Positions 1-32,700 of a DNA stretch of 64,000 nucleotides are shown piece by piece. The DNA is taken from assembly GCF_042242105.1 (NCBI RefSeq), contig NC_092027.1:13326221-13390220 (forward strand), given 5' to 3'. Under the pieces are notes generated by a model. The model was given only the letters and a program-made list of their open reading frames with translations. It ran no database searches and was not told the DNA's origin. This DNA comes from Pempheris klunzingeri. Taxonomy: Eukaryota; Chordata; Actinopteri; Acropomatiformes; Pempheridae. A program made the translations under genes and the position numbers. Positions within the stretch are counted from its first letter, which is position 1, and each line of letters begins with the position of its first letter.

Positions 1-200
1 CAAGGCTACTTTGGTAGATATTCAATGGGGAACACCGACCGACGTGCTAACTAGCCGCTAGCTAGCAAATATTTCTGTGGCGCTGTTCGACTTCCTGTGC
101 AGCCGGACTGGTTAGTTAAAGTCCAGCGCCACCTGCCGGACATGCGCAGTAGCACGTAAAATGCTGCTGGATTAAATGTGGATTTTGTGTGCAACTTTCA
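1..200. promoter_or_regulatory. CpG-containing promoter-like segment at window edge
   Basis: This segment is richer in CG dinucleotides than the AT-rich DNA after it. It carries an NRF1-like core (ATGCGCA, about 140-150) and an ETS-like CTTCCTG near 90-97. It lies beyond the 3' end of the C18orf21 homologue, so it could be the start region of a neighbouring gene whose body is outside the window. No coding exon is visible in it. The call rests on composition and short motifs only. Confidence 0.25.
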
Positions 201-1523
201 CAAAATACGCCAAAGCACATAATAGATTTTCTCCAACAGCAACCACAAAACAGAATCTTTTTTTCTAGATGTATATACATCCATCTTGCAGTTTGGGTTT
301 CTTACATGCAAAGTTGGCAGGTGAGCCAGGTTAAGTAAAAACTTTAAGCATCCTCGATTAATGGGATACTCTGCAGAGCCATGGACATTAAATCTGCAAG
401 ACTAAAGCTGCAGTGTAAGATGTGCATCTCAGATGTCTCCAGAGAGAAAGAAGAAATAGTACAATTTTACAGACTGAAGATATTTTATTTTAGAGAATCA
501 CGGTGTAGGTGGAATATAAATGTGAGGTATTTCAGGATTTAAACACATACTGTACATTGAATAGCATTTGAAAACAGGCAGGTAATCAGGCAGTGCAAAA
601 TGCAGTATATATATTCAAATTCCTGCTCTTAACAAAAAGATGAAAAGAGTAGCCTTACAAAAACATATAGCCAAAGAAAATATTAAAAGAAAATGTAAAG
701 TTTTGACAGTTGTCAATAATGTTTTAGGCAGATGTGCCCATTCAATGTAAACAGCAACTGATGAGTCCCATTTCAGATGATGATTACAAATATCTTAACT
801 AGTGACCGAACACAGTTTCAAAATTATTTGTACGCACATACAAAAATGGAACAGTGGCACAACATGTATACATTAGCCAGTGCCATAACAATTGAATTTA
901 CACTCTTCTCCCTACTGGAGGGCCAAAATACAGAGTTAATACATTCAAAAGTTACATACAAATACAAAAGTTTTAACATCTAGTAGTATGAACACTAAAT
1001 AACTTTACATATATTTATCATATAAATGTATAATTGTAACTTTAGAGAAAAAAAAATCCAAAATGGAGAAGGATATTGGCATGTAAACCAGCTTGTCATG
1101 CCACAAACGACACCACAGAACGAAGCTGGGTTTCCTGCGATGATTCAGCCATTTGATAAATACTGAATAATTCCTCAAACACTTCACTTAAAATTGCACC
1201 CCCCAAGTTTAGGAGATTACAAGAGGCATGTGCTAAATTAGACAAAAGAAGCGTTCTCCTCCGACTGGCTCAGCAGAAGGTGCAGTAACCCTGATTAATA
1301 GTTGCCCCCAGTTGTTGCATTCAGGATACCAGGAGTGCCATTCCAAACAGCCCAGCAATAGTTGTGCTGGTGGGCAAACTGTAACCCTTCCCACACCGGC
1401 TCAGAAACCAAAGTTGCTCTCTTAAGTTCCCCCTTAGCCTCTGGTGTAAACAGGTTACAACATGGGTCTAAACCCTTGTTTCTTTTAGAGTACACATAAA
1501 GACAAGGTGCATTTGGGAGATAC
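201..1523 (-). other. 3' UTR and downstream flank of C18orf21 homologue
   Basis: This AT-rich stretch follows the stop codon on the minus strand. The only AATAAA I see on that strand is at 484-489 (TTTATT on the plus strand), which would give a 3' UTR of about 1 kb. No coding potential is apparent. Confidence 0.4.
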
Positions 1524-22597
<21,074 letters not shown>

Positions 22598-22870
22598 TTT
22601 CACGCTGGGAACTGCTGCGACTCGTGAAAACACGGACCTCCGCTGTTATTTCCGTGTTAAAACTTCTGAAAGCGTTCAAGAGGCCGGTGAGATGGAAATG
22701 GAGGTTGAGAGGGCGTTTATATAAAAAAACCGCTGAGGCTGAAACGACCAACAAGGGCTGAAAATGTGTTAATTTTAATTTAGTTAAAGCTATCGCTGTG
22801 TAGCTGTACGACTGAAGTCCACGTTGGGTCGCGGGATTCTGACGTTGCGTGCGGTGCATTATGGGAGATG
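22598..22870 (-). promoter_or_regulatory. 5' UTR and promoter region of C18orf21 homologue
   Basis: This segment lies directly upstream of the exon 1 ATG on the minus strand and contains more CG dinucleotides than its surroundings. It includes a TATA-like TTATATAA stretch (22716-22723) on the plus strand and a strong ZNF143/Staf-like site at 22850-22868. The exact transcription start is not visible. Confidence 0.55.
22850..22868 (-). promoter_or_regulatory. ZNF143/Staf-like binding site
   Basis: Read on the minus strand the 19 bases contain TCTCCCATAATGCACCGCA. This fits the Staf consensus as I remember it (YYWCCCRNMATSCMYYRCR) at essentially every position. It lies about 255 nt upstream of the C18orf21 start codon in the correct orientation. 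ZNF143 drives many RNA polymerase III and snRNA-type genes and housekeeping promoters. Confidence 0.6.
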
Positions 22871-25800
22871 GGGTTTCTTAGAGACACACTGCGGAGCGGC
22901 TCTGTAGTTTGGTAGGTTACTGGTATTTATTGTAGATGATTATTAATGAAACGAAGTTCTTAATGAAAATAAAATGACAGAGAAATAATCAAAATAAATG
23001 AGTCTGCTCCTTCACACTGAAAATAATTTGAAATGAACTTTTCAAAGGCGTATTTAAGGCATAGCAGCCTCAGTCTGATTGCCCCTGAGTATAATTTATC
23101 AGACGGTAATGTTACCTACAACTCCTTACTTCATTTCTGAGATATCCAAAAATGAAAAGGTAGCCTATGAATTTAGCCGAGCTCATCTTTATTGAGCAGA
23201 TATCCTTTGATGTCATCATTCCTTGGATCTTATTGGACCGTAAGAGTTACCAGTGTTAGACGACAGTGGGGTATATTGACATCATTACTGCTGTATCCTG
23301 CGCATATCAGGGCGCAAACACACCCGGTTTCATAAAACCAAGAACACACACATAAACCAGTGACATCCGACAAGGACTCGAAGTATCGCCTGAGTCTATA
23401 AAACTCCTGCAGTATCCAGTAAATTATTGCATCGGGTCCGAAGGGGAATTCTGCTGAGAGAGTGAGAGCTCCAATGTGAAACTGGATATTTTGAAGCAGC
23501 AGCAGCAGAAGGACGGATGCTTCCTGAGTGCGCACCGATGGTTACCCTCTAGGGTGCGGATATCAAAAGAGGCAACTCGGTCAGACACACGCTCGCTGGA
23601 GCAGAGACACGAGATGACAAGACAGAAGTTACAAAGAGGTTTTGTTCGACACCAGAGGGAATTTCTATCATGCAGGAGCGATAATGCAGCCCCTGCTCTG
23701 CTCGTCTCAGAGTGTCCAAGGACTGAACGCCGGACCGGTGCGTTTTACGCACGTCTTTTCCCGGAATATCCATCCTGCCTGACGGAAGGTTAGTCGCCTC
23801 CATTTATGACAAATGATGCCATTTTAACCAAAGGCAGACAGCTTTTCGCCATCACACGCCCTTACATTGTACCCTGAACCTGAGTTAAAAACAGAAACAG
23901 CCTCTGACGCCATTCTTTCAACTGATAAGTGATCATTTTCATCCTGTCATGTTCGTTTCGGAACTTTGGCACTCTAAAGTAAAAAAAAAAAAAAAGGGTA
24001 TATTTGGTGTTAGAATTATACAATACAAACAGCACATTATTCCCTTTTGATAGTGAGTTCATGGTGTCATGCTTATTTGTTGTGTATTTGCATCAATTAT
24101 GGTTTAATTACAATTAATATGTTTAGGCTACCATTCTGCTGCGGATGAGCCTGAAGTCTTCTGAAATGTAATTCTATACAGGTTACACTTCTTTCTTTCC
24201 AGTGCGTGCATGTGTGCGTGTCCATTTATGGAGGGGGTGGAGAGGGAGGGTGCCACCAGACACTCGAGAGATATTAAATCACCGGGCCAGTATAGAGCGA
24301 ACAGAAACTGATGGAGTAAGCTAAAGTGTGAGGGATTGCTCCTCACTTTGTCCGCGAGTAAATCTTCACTTTATCAGGCGCTGTCAGACAGCCGCTTCCA
24401 CACAAGATTGAAATAACCAAGCAGTGCAGCTCCGCGTAAGTGTAGTCCGCGGATAAACGGATTTTCCCTCAGTACCAGTGCTAAATTGACTCGCGATTCC
24501 GAGGGAGAGTCAGACAGAGAGGCTGACAGGGGTGCGTGTAGGCAGAGAGGCTGATACGGTGCTCCAAGTCCGACCACATCCTCATCCCGTCTCTGAACTG
24601 GCAAAAGCGCCGGGACTGTGATGTAAAGGTAGGCTGAATGCTGTCGTGCTCACTGAGTCTCACAGTAAATTGGCACAAATTAATGTTGTTGCTGTGATGA
24701 GCCAAAAATGCACGATCAAAGACTTGTGGAGTACTTCTCCTCTGATCTGCACAGTTGCAATAGAACCCAATTTTCCTGCAGGGCAAGGGAAACCTTAGGC
24801 CCATGGAGATCAATCATGTAACTATTAGTAAGTATTGTAGCGTTAGTGGGTCTTTGAAGGCTGCCTTGAAGTGTTAGGACATTGATTTTCACACAGTAAA
24901 ATTAGAAATTCAATTAATGCTTTTGCTTTCAAGTTTTCAGTTGTGCACATTGTTTGAATCAGCATCACCAGTGGGGGAATTAAGCCCGAAAATTGTTGAA
25001 GTGGCTCGCTGTTCTCAGTAGATAGACTGCATTAGTCTGCTTCTCATCGAGCCATGTAGGACCACACCTGTCTACATTGTCCTGTGGTCAAACAGGTCTG
25101 GTGCCACCAGGTCTCTTCTTTCGCCTATGGAGGACCTCGCAGGGGAGCAGAGACATCCCTAAGTGTCCTGTCAGCATCTGCAGGGAAAAGCCGATCCCGG
25201 CAGCAGCCATCTAGCCAGCTATCACTTCTGAAATGCAACACCAACTCCAATAGTGCTGAGAAGGCTCAGGAGATGAGGCACAATGCGCTGTACGTGCATT
25301 TAAGTGCAGGCAAATGTGTGATTACAGTCAGTTGTCTGCATTGTCCATCTCTGTGGTGACTTCCCGCTGTCATGCAGCGACAACAACTCGAGGGTCCACT
25401 TCAGTCAGTTTTCTCCTGCCTACTGATGTGAATTATGAATTGCATTTGTCTGCGGCTGTTATCTAAGATCATTTCCCCACATAACTCCCTGACTTTATAC
25501 ATCTCTCAGCTGGAACACTGCTGAGTTGAACAGTCTGTAGTCTGTAATGAGTGTAATTATCCACTTGAATTAATAATTAATAATGCTGAGGTCACTCAGT
25601 GAGTCAGATTTTATGCTGTTTCGTGATAACTGGCTGCGTGATCTGAGTAAACATCTTGTTAGTGCAGTCTTGCTAATCCTGATCTTATTTACTACTTTTT
25701 AGCAATCAGCACTTCGGTCCTCCTTCTTGTGTCTCAGAGCAAAACATGCATGCTCGTGCCCGTGTGTGCATGTGTTTATTCCCACATTTTCTAGACCTCT

Positions 25801-28800
25801 GCCTCTTAGTTATGGAAGCATTTCTCTTTTTAATGGCTTATTTAGAGAGTAAGCCCTCCTCAAGCACCCCATGCTCGTAATGTATTTATCACAGTCATTG
25901 TTTGAATCACAGTGTGGATGAATAGTCTGATGCAGGAAGATGGAGCAAGAGAAAACCAAGGTCACAGCATCACTTGCTCAAAAGAATTTTGTGCGTGCAC
26001 AGGTTGGAAGTTGTCTTTACATGGCTTCTTTGGGAGTTAACATGCACTCATTTACACATTACTTCAAGGACAACAGCTCTCACACTCTACTTTATTCAGA
26101 ATCAGTCGTCTGATGGCTTTGAGATGCTGTTTCACAAAGCCACTCTGTGAGAGAAACACAATTTTATATTCAACATCTGAAGTGATTACTCCCTCCGTTG
26201 AGATTATTTGTGAAGATTGCTGAGTCACTCAACTGTCTCTGGAAGCTGCACATGTACACGCCAAAAGACGTCTTTTGTCTCTCGTGCTATTTTTCATGCA
26301 TGTACCAAACTTCTCGATCAAGGAACATGTGAAAACTCAAAAGGAGGTGATCTGGTTATTCAACCTTGTTACACATTCCGCCTTTATTCCACTTTTTTTT
26401 AGCCAATACCTTGGAGCAAAAATATTAATAGGTCTCTCAATATCAAAGTCCATTTTTAGGCAAGGATGAGGATGTGCGTTTGTGTGTCTCTGAACATGTG
26501 AACATTTCTATGTGAGCATATGTATATGCACTAGCTGGTGTGTGCATGGGAAGCAGAGCAGCTGGTACAGACTACTTTGCTACACCATGCATAATCAGGT
26601 TAAGGAGAACAAAGATGTTACTTCTACAAACAGGGTTTGTTTGGATCAGGATGATCCCGGCATCCAGAACCCAAGAGAACAGTGGCTCTTTCACAAGACA
26701 CCAAGGGAAGGAACCCAGTGGAGGGACCAGCTAAGGTCTCTGTTAAAGGTTGTGTATCCCTGGAGAATAACAAGGAGAGGAATAGTGAGGAATAGTAAAG
26801 CCTTTTTCCATTATGTGCCTTTTGGAATAAAATGATGGAGGGTTAGTATTCAAACACATGCCCTGAAAAGTACTGACATGCTTTAAGGGCGTACACAGTT
26901 TTTAAGGTAAAGTGATTATTGGAAAGCATATTTACACATTTAGTTTTAAAAAGATGTAATGGGAAATTTCAACTGATACCAAACATGTAACCTTTTATTT
27001 GGGGTTGAATGTCAGGATTAAAAGTTAAGGGTTATGTCTGATTCTGTGGTCTAAAATCTGAGCCTGGTTGTTTGTTAGCTCCTTGCCCCTTCGGTTTGAA
27101 GTAAATGAAGTGGCACACAACCTCACACCCAAAGTGGCTGTCAGAGCAGACTTTTCTTTTCCCTGTTGACTCAAATCCCAGACAGCTAACTGATTGTTGC
27201 AGAGCCAATCTGCAGGCTCAATTACCTCAAGCATTCAGACGTATTCAATGTACACGTACGCATCCATCTGCAAATTAATTCATACCTGTGCACATGGAGT
27301 GTTACTCTATTGTCAGTTATGTTATGGATGGATCCTGTGATGCGTTCTGCCTTATGTGGTGATGAACAGCCTGAGTAATTACCATAAGTCATTTTTTTCC
27401 ACCTAGGCATTTGTCTGTTTCATTATGAATAGGCTCACACAACAGTGCTGTTAATAAACATGAACTACAGATGAGAAGTTGGGTCAAGATAGAGTCACTG
27501 GCCTTATTTAAATTTGGGTATCTGGTGTGTTGATTTTATTTTCTTCCCTTAAAGTATTTCCTTGCGAGTGGAGGAATAATACTGTGTGAGTTTTATTCAC
27601 CATGGCTCCTCTCCTCGTGATTGGCCAGCCAAAGTCTGCCTCCATATCACACACTGATCAGAGGAGCCGCACCATTGTTACAGCTGGCACAATGCACCAT
27701 TGTTAAGTCTTCTATTGTGTGAAACTTTGAATAGGGGAGGATCGATTCAAATGATAAGGTTTTGGTGAAGGGCTGCACAGCTTGTATCCATTACACTCAT
27801 GCATGATCATTGTTCCTGAGCATGGAGAATAAGTGAAACTTATTACTCAACATCAATACTTCAATTACAAGTCCCATTAATTGCACAATGTATCCGCAGC
27901 ATTTTCGTCTTGCAAAGTCATTTCAGTTCTGCTAAAACCCATTGTTGCTGCGGTAATGAAAGGCAATTCACGTAAACGATTTTGTGTAGAATCTGGGTGG
28001 CCTCTTTCCTCACTACAGCCAAGTTGCTTTGAGCAGTTTCCAGTAGCATGCCATCCATTATTAGTCACTATTTTTGTCAAATGTCCTACATGAATGCGGT
28101 GATGCTCTGTGACTTCGATTACAAAAGGCACCAATACTCTGTAATGCCTCATGCATTTGATGTAGGAGATCAGCTATTCCTGACAGCACACTTCAAAAGG
28201 AAAATACTTAAGTGTTAGGGAGCCTTTTTCTCTCCTCTCTGATAAAATGTGCAATACTCCCTGACATTGTTACCTTTAAAGCTTCCACAGATTTCACCGT
28301 GACCCAAAAAACCTATTCAAAGTTGCAACTGTATTTTACTTTTCTTTTGTATTTTTTTTTTTACAAGCTGTTTTGCCCAGAACAGGAAAGTGGGTTAAAT
28401 GAATTTTGCCCCTGGTTCCCCTCTGCTTTCTTTCTTTTCTTTCTTTTTTTTTTTTTTGCTTGCTTCGTCCTTCAGCTCCTTTCATCTGTCCTTTGAGTTC
28501 ATATCCCTGTAGTCTCAAATCTAGGTTGGACCCATTTTCATACAAGGAACTGGGCGAGAGAGAGATACTCGTGTAATTGCCTAACCATACTGCATCACAA
28601 AAGCAGAAGTCTTGTTTAACCAGTGAGGCTGATGTAAGCGTCTTTGAAAGCACTGGGAGATTGGAGAATGAACCTAACAGGAGTACACCACAACAGAAAT
28701 TTGGGGTAAATGTCACAGAAAAAAGGGCTGTTGATTATTTTTGTTGTTTTGCCTGTTGATGTTCCTTCAGCAGATATGAGGACATGTCTGTGAAGCCATG

Positions 28801-29620
28801 ACATTTTCAGGCCTTTGTTTGTGATCCACGCAGCTCAGGGTTCACTCAGCTTTGACCTTTTAATGCCTGTTACATGGCTGACTCCCCGACAGACGAGTAG
28901 AAAACAAGAGAGAATAACAGAGGCATAGGGGTGGTTTGGGAATTGATTGCATGCCTTCTGCCTCTTCGATGACAAACTGCTTCCCCATGAGACCCACAGA
29001 CAGCATAAACACCAGTTTGCTTGCACACATTTCTAATTTTTATTCCCAAATCACCCCAACAGATCTTATTGCTTTTCAATACGCAATGCACAACTATAAT
29101 GATGATTACATTTATTCCCAATGACACGCTCCAATTCTGCCACAGGGCTTCTATACAAGCCATTGCAGACAGATCTTTTTCTGTCGACCCATGGCACTAG
29201 TAGTCATTAACCTTCTAGTCAGGCAATTTGGGCCAGAGGAGCGTTTTTCTGTGGGTGTCGAGCAGGGTAGATATGAGATGTAGCTGGGAAGGCCAGCCCC
29301 CTCTTCGCAAGGTGAAAAAGGCTATTTTCATTGGCCAGGTGATGAATGGGGTGTCTGTGGAGGTGCATCGCCCTTTTGGCGCTCTCTTCCTCGCTCTCAT
29401 TTGGTCTCCATTAGTATTTTCCTTCATTCTATTACCCCTCTCATTCATTTTCTTTCCTGCTCCATGTCTCGCCACTCTCTGTCACTCTCTACTCCCACTG
29501 TCTCAAACACAGAATCTATTGTAATTGACTTTGTCTCTCTTTCTGCCCCCTCTCCCCCTTATTTCCTCCCTGTCTTCCTCTTCACAGTGGATCAGCTGTT
29601 GCTGGGTCTGAGCTGAAGGT
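22871..29620. other. Intergenic region between C18orf21 homologue and mir-187
   Basis: No protein gene recognised. A GC-richer patch at about 23400-24640 has scattered CG dinucleotides and a good plus-strand splice donor (AAAG followed by gtaggc, at 24629). It could be the start region of the primary mir-187 transcript, but that is inference. The rest is AT-rich with small meaningless open frames and a T-rich tract near 28440-28458. Confidence 0.5.
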
Positions 29621-29720
29621 GACCTGTTGGCTGGGCCAGGGGCTGCAACACAGGACATGGGTCCTGCCTCTCCTCCCCGCTCGTGTCTTGTGTTGCAGCC
29701 AGTGGAGCTGCCTGTCTGCC
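29621..29720 (+). ncRNA. mir187: mir-187 microRNA precursor
   Basis: Bases 29641-29700 fold into a near-perfect hairpin. The 5' arm starts GGCTGCAACACAGGACATG and the 3' arm is CGTGTCTTGTGTTGCAGCC, with only G-U-type differences in 19 pairs, around a loop of about 20 nt. The 3' arm at 29681-29702 begins TCGTGTCTTGTGTTGCAGCC, identical to the vertebrate miR-187-3p sequence I know. The 5' arm (29641-29662) matches miR-187-5p with small changes. Seed bases CGTGTCT are intact. In human, MIR187 lies on 18q12.2 near C18orf21, which supports orthology. It is an intergenic microRNA that represses target mRNAs after processing by Drosha and Dicer. Outer precursor limits are approximate. Confidence 0.95.
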
Positions 29721-32700
29721 TCTCTGCCAGTCTGTCCGCCCACCGCTGATGGACTGAGGACCCAGAACAGATGGATATCGCCAACCATGGAACTGTCGAA
29801 CTCTTTACTTTACAGCTAGCCTGTGCCTTATCAGTGTCATTTTAAGTGGAGTTTTTAAAATCCACACATTGTCCTCTCTCACAGTTTAAAGGCAATAAAG
29901 TACTGTAGAGAAAAATCTTACTCATGTTGTATCTGTAATGATTACAGTGTGATTCAAGGATTATTCATTATGGAGTATAACGGGGCGTGCTCAGTGTGCT
30001 CAATACTTGCTTCAGGTCATGTCTTATCAAGCGTATAGCTGCAGCCCTGAGAGAAGAACTCAGCGGTGACATTTGCACTGTGACATTTAAAATAAAGTTA
30101 GCATTATTGAGAATTATTGTATTGAAACTCTAAACACAAGGCGAGCCAAATAGGCTTTTATTGATCCCTGTCTTTCATCAAATGAAGGAGCACTTCTGAC
30201 TTTCCCAGGGAGCAAACACCATCGAGAAGCAATAGCTCTTGACAAGGTCAACAGTGATGTACCTCTGGGCGAAGCAGAAAGGTGGAGAGGAAGCATGCGT
30301 GGACTGTCTGAGCCCCTTTAAATACCTCCTCATCTTCCCCCCTGGTTCCAAACGAACAGCCCAGATGAAGAGGTCGGAGCGTGACAAGAGATAGTCTTTG
30401 TCTTCGTTCTCATCTCAATAACAGGAGGAGAGATGAGCGAAGAAGAGGGAGCGGGGAAGAGGTTAGAGATGCAGTGCAAAGCCTCCTGCTACCAGATGTG
30501 ACCGCTCACCGTGCATTGTCACTCCAGTGTGAGAGATAGTGGTGTGAGTAGAAGTCGTCGTGTGTTTGTGCACATCAGGTGTGCTTGTTTAGTATGTGCG
30601 CATCCTTGTAATAATGTAGTGTGTGAGTGTGTGAGTGCGTGCGTGTGCTTTAGAGCAGAGAAAATGAAGCCATTTTCTGACAGGGGTGTCACTTGATTGG
30701 AATGTAAATCCAGGTCCGAGTGCGTGCTGTTTTCAATCTCCCCCCACCCAGATTGTTTACCAGAGAGATTGAAAGGAGGCTGTGTGCTGAATGCTGTGTG
30801 AGCTGATATTGGCTGACTGTGTTTACCCCGTGTTGGTGCAGATGTCTCAGAAGCAATATTATTTATTTACCAGTATATAGCCCAGTGCCGCGCTGAATAT
30901 TTTTGTGACATAGCTCCCGGAGTGTTCCATGACCTGATCTTAAGGTAGATTTAAAATGAAATAAATCTGAAATGGCATGTTATGATTGCTGTACATCTTT
31001 TTGTGGCATTTGTAAGATTAAGCACGGCCACTTCAGGATAACTTCAATTTAAGTTTTCCTCTTCCACTTGGTTTGGATATTTAAAAATGACACAAAGGAT
31101 ATCTATGGTCTCTTTTTGGTTTAGGAATTAAATTAAAGGAATGGTCTGACATTGTAGAAAATATACTTATTCGCTCTTAGAAGAGACAATTAATACCACT
31201 TTCGTGTCTGTATCCCAAATATGTTTGATTATGTCAAGCTAACCTGGTGCTGGCACTGGAGAGTGGTCAGTCCTCTCATCTAATTCTCAAGAAAGTGAAT
31301 TAGTATATTTCTCAAAATGTCAAAATATTCCATTAATCAAATTATAGTACTGCTTCAGTTGATGCTGTATGTTTCCGCCCTCACTCTGCTGTCCATAAAG
31401 ACACAAATCATACGTTAAAGCCCATGCTTACAAAAGCCCAAACTTGTACAGCGCCTAATTAGCTAAATGAAACATTTGCATTTTGTACCCAGAGAAATGA
31501 GCAGGACAGATCAGTCTGAGATCCAACAGATTGCTGGGTCTTAACAAGGATTTGCTGTGCCGCATATTTTTCCACACCAGTGCACTTTGTGTCTGCAATC
31601 AGCAGTTACAGATTGAAGGAGAGAGAGCTATTCCCCTTGCCACTGCAGTTTAACCCCCCACCCCCTTTAACGGCCTAGTTGGTATGGTAATGCTACAGCA
31701 ACATTATCAAGGAATTTTTTTCAGTTCACAGCAGGGGAGATGAAGAGAGAGACTGTAGACGGGGTCAGGAGTGGGAGGGAGCCAAGAGCAAAGTCCTCTG
31801 GTTACAGGTGTCTTGTCACTTTGTGTTATGTTGGATATGTGTGCAGTGTATGACAAGGAAGGGCCCCTGGGCTCAATGTCGCGCCACCAGGTTAAATGGC
31901 TGACATTTGTTTGATGATGACATGTGGTGAAATATAGTCAGTGTTGTGCTCTGAATACATAGGATACATAATTAAATTAGAGAGGGAGAAATAGAGTGAG
32001 ACATATTGCAAATATCACATCTCACATTTCCGGGTTCATCAGCTATTATTTACGTACAGTTATTAATGCTGAAGTGCAGGTATAGCCAATAAGGAATAAA
32101 CAATAGAATGGTTGGGTTCTCATAATCAATTACAGCATATTAAGTGTAGTCAAAGATAAAGAGTGGACACCGAGGCCTCATAAAGTCAAGCTTGCTCGCG
32201 GTGATGACGAATTGCCAGTATAGATCAGGCTCATTTACAAGATGGAGTGTGTAGCAGAATAATCAATTCCTCAGCTGATTCCAGTAGCTGTATATCCATT
32301 CACACTCACAAGGTCATAATGCGTTTTGTGTTTTTGTGCCTAATATAAAAGGCGAGATGGCCAATTGGAAAAGAGACTAGGACCAGATGGGTAATAAAAG
32401 GTGAGAAAACATACTGAAGAAAGGGCAAAGAGTGTGTGCGAGGAGTCCTCCTCCATTAATTATACCTCTGCCACCACTTTGCAGAAGTGAGGGACCCACA
32501 GTATCTGACTCCATCCAAGGACTCTGAGCATTTAGAACAGGCTCAATGTACCAGCACTCTCAGAGGAGATGGCAGAGGAAGTGGCTCTTTTTGCGCAACA
32601 TAGCAATAAGAGCTTCTAAAGAGAGACCGGAAAGGTGAGATAGAGTGGAAGAGGGGGAGGAGAAAGCTAAGTATTAAAGTGGGCTAGCCGGAGATGGTAG

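Noticed and set aside
23476..23793. A 105-codon plus-strand frame rich in Arg and Gln in GC-richer DNA
   Set aside because: No similarity to a known protein; GC-rich sequence keeps frames open by composition. Noted only as a possible transcript start region.
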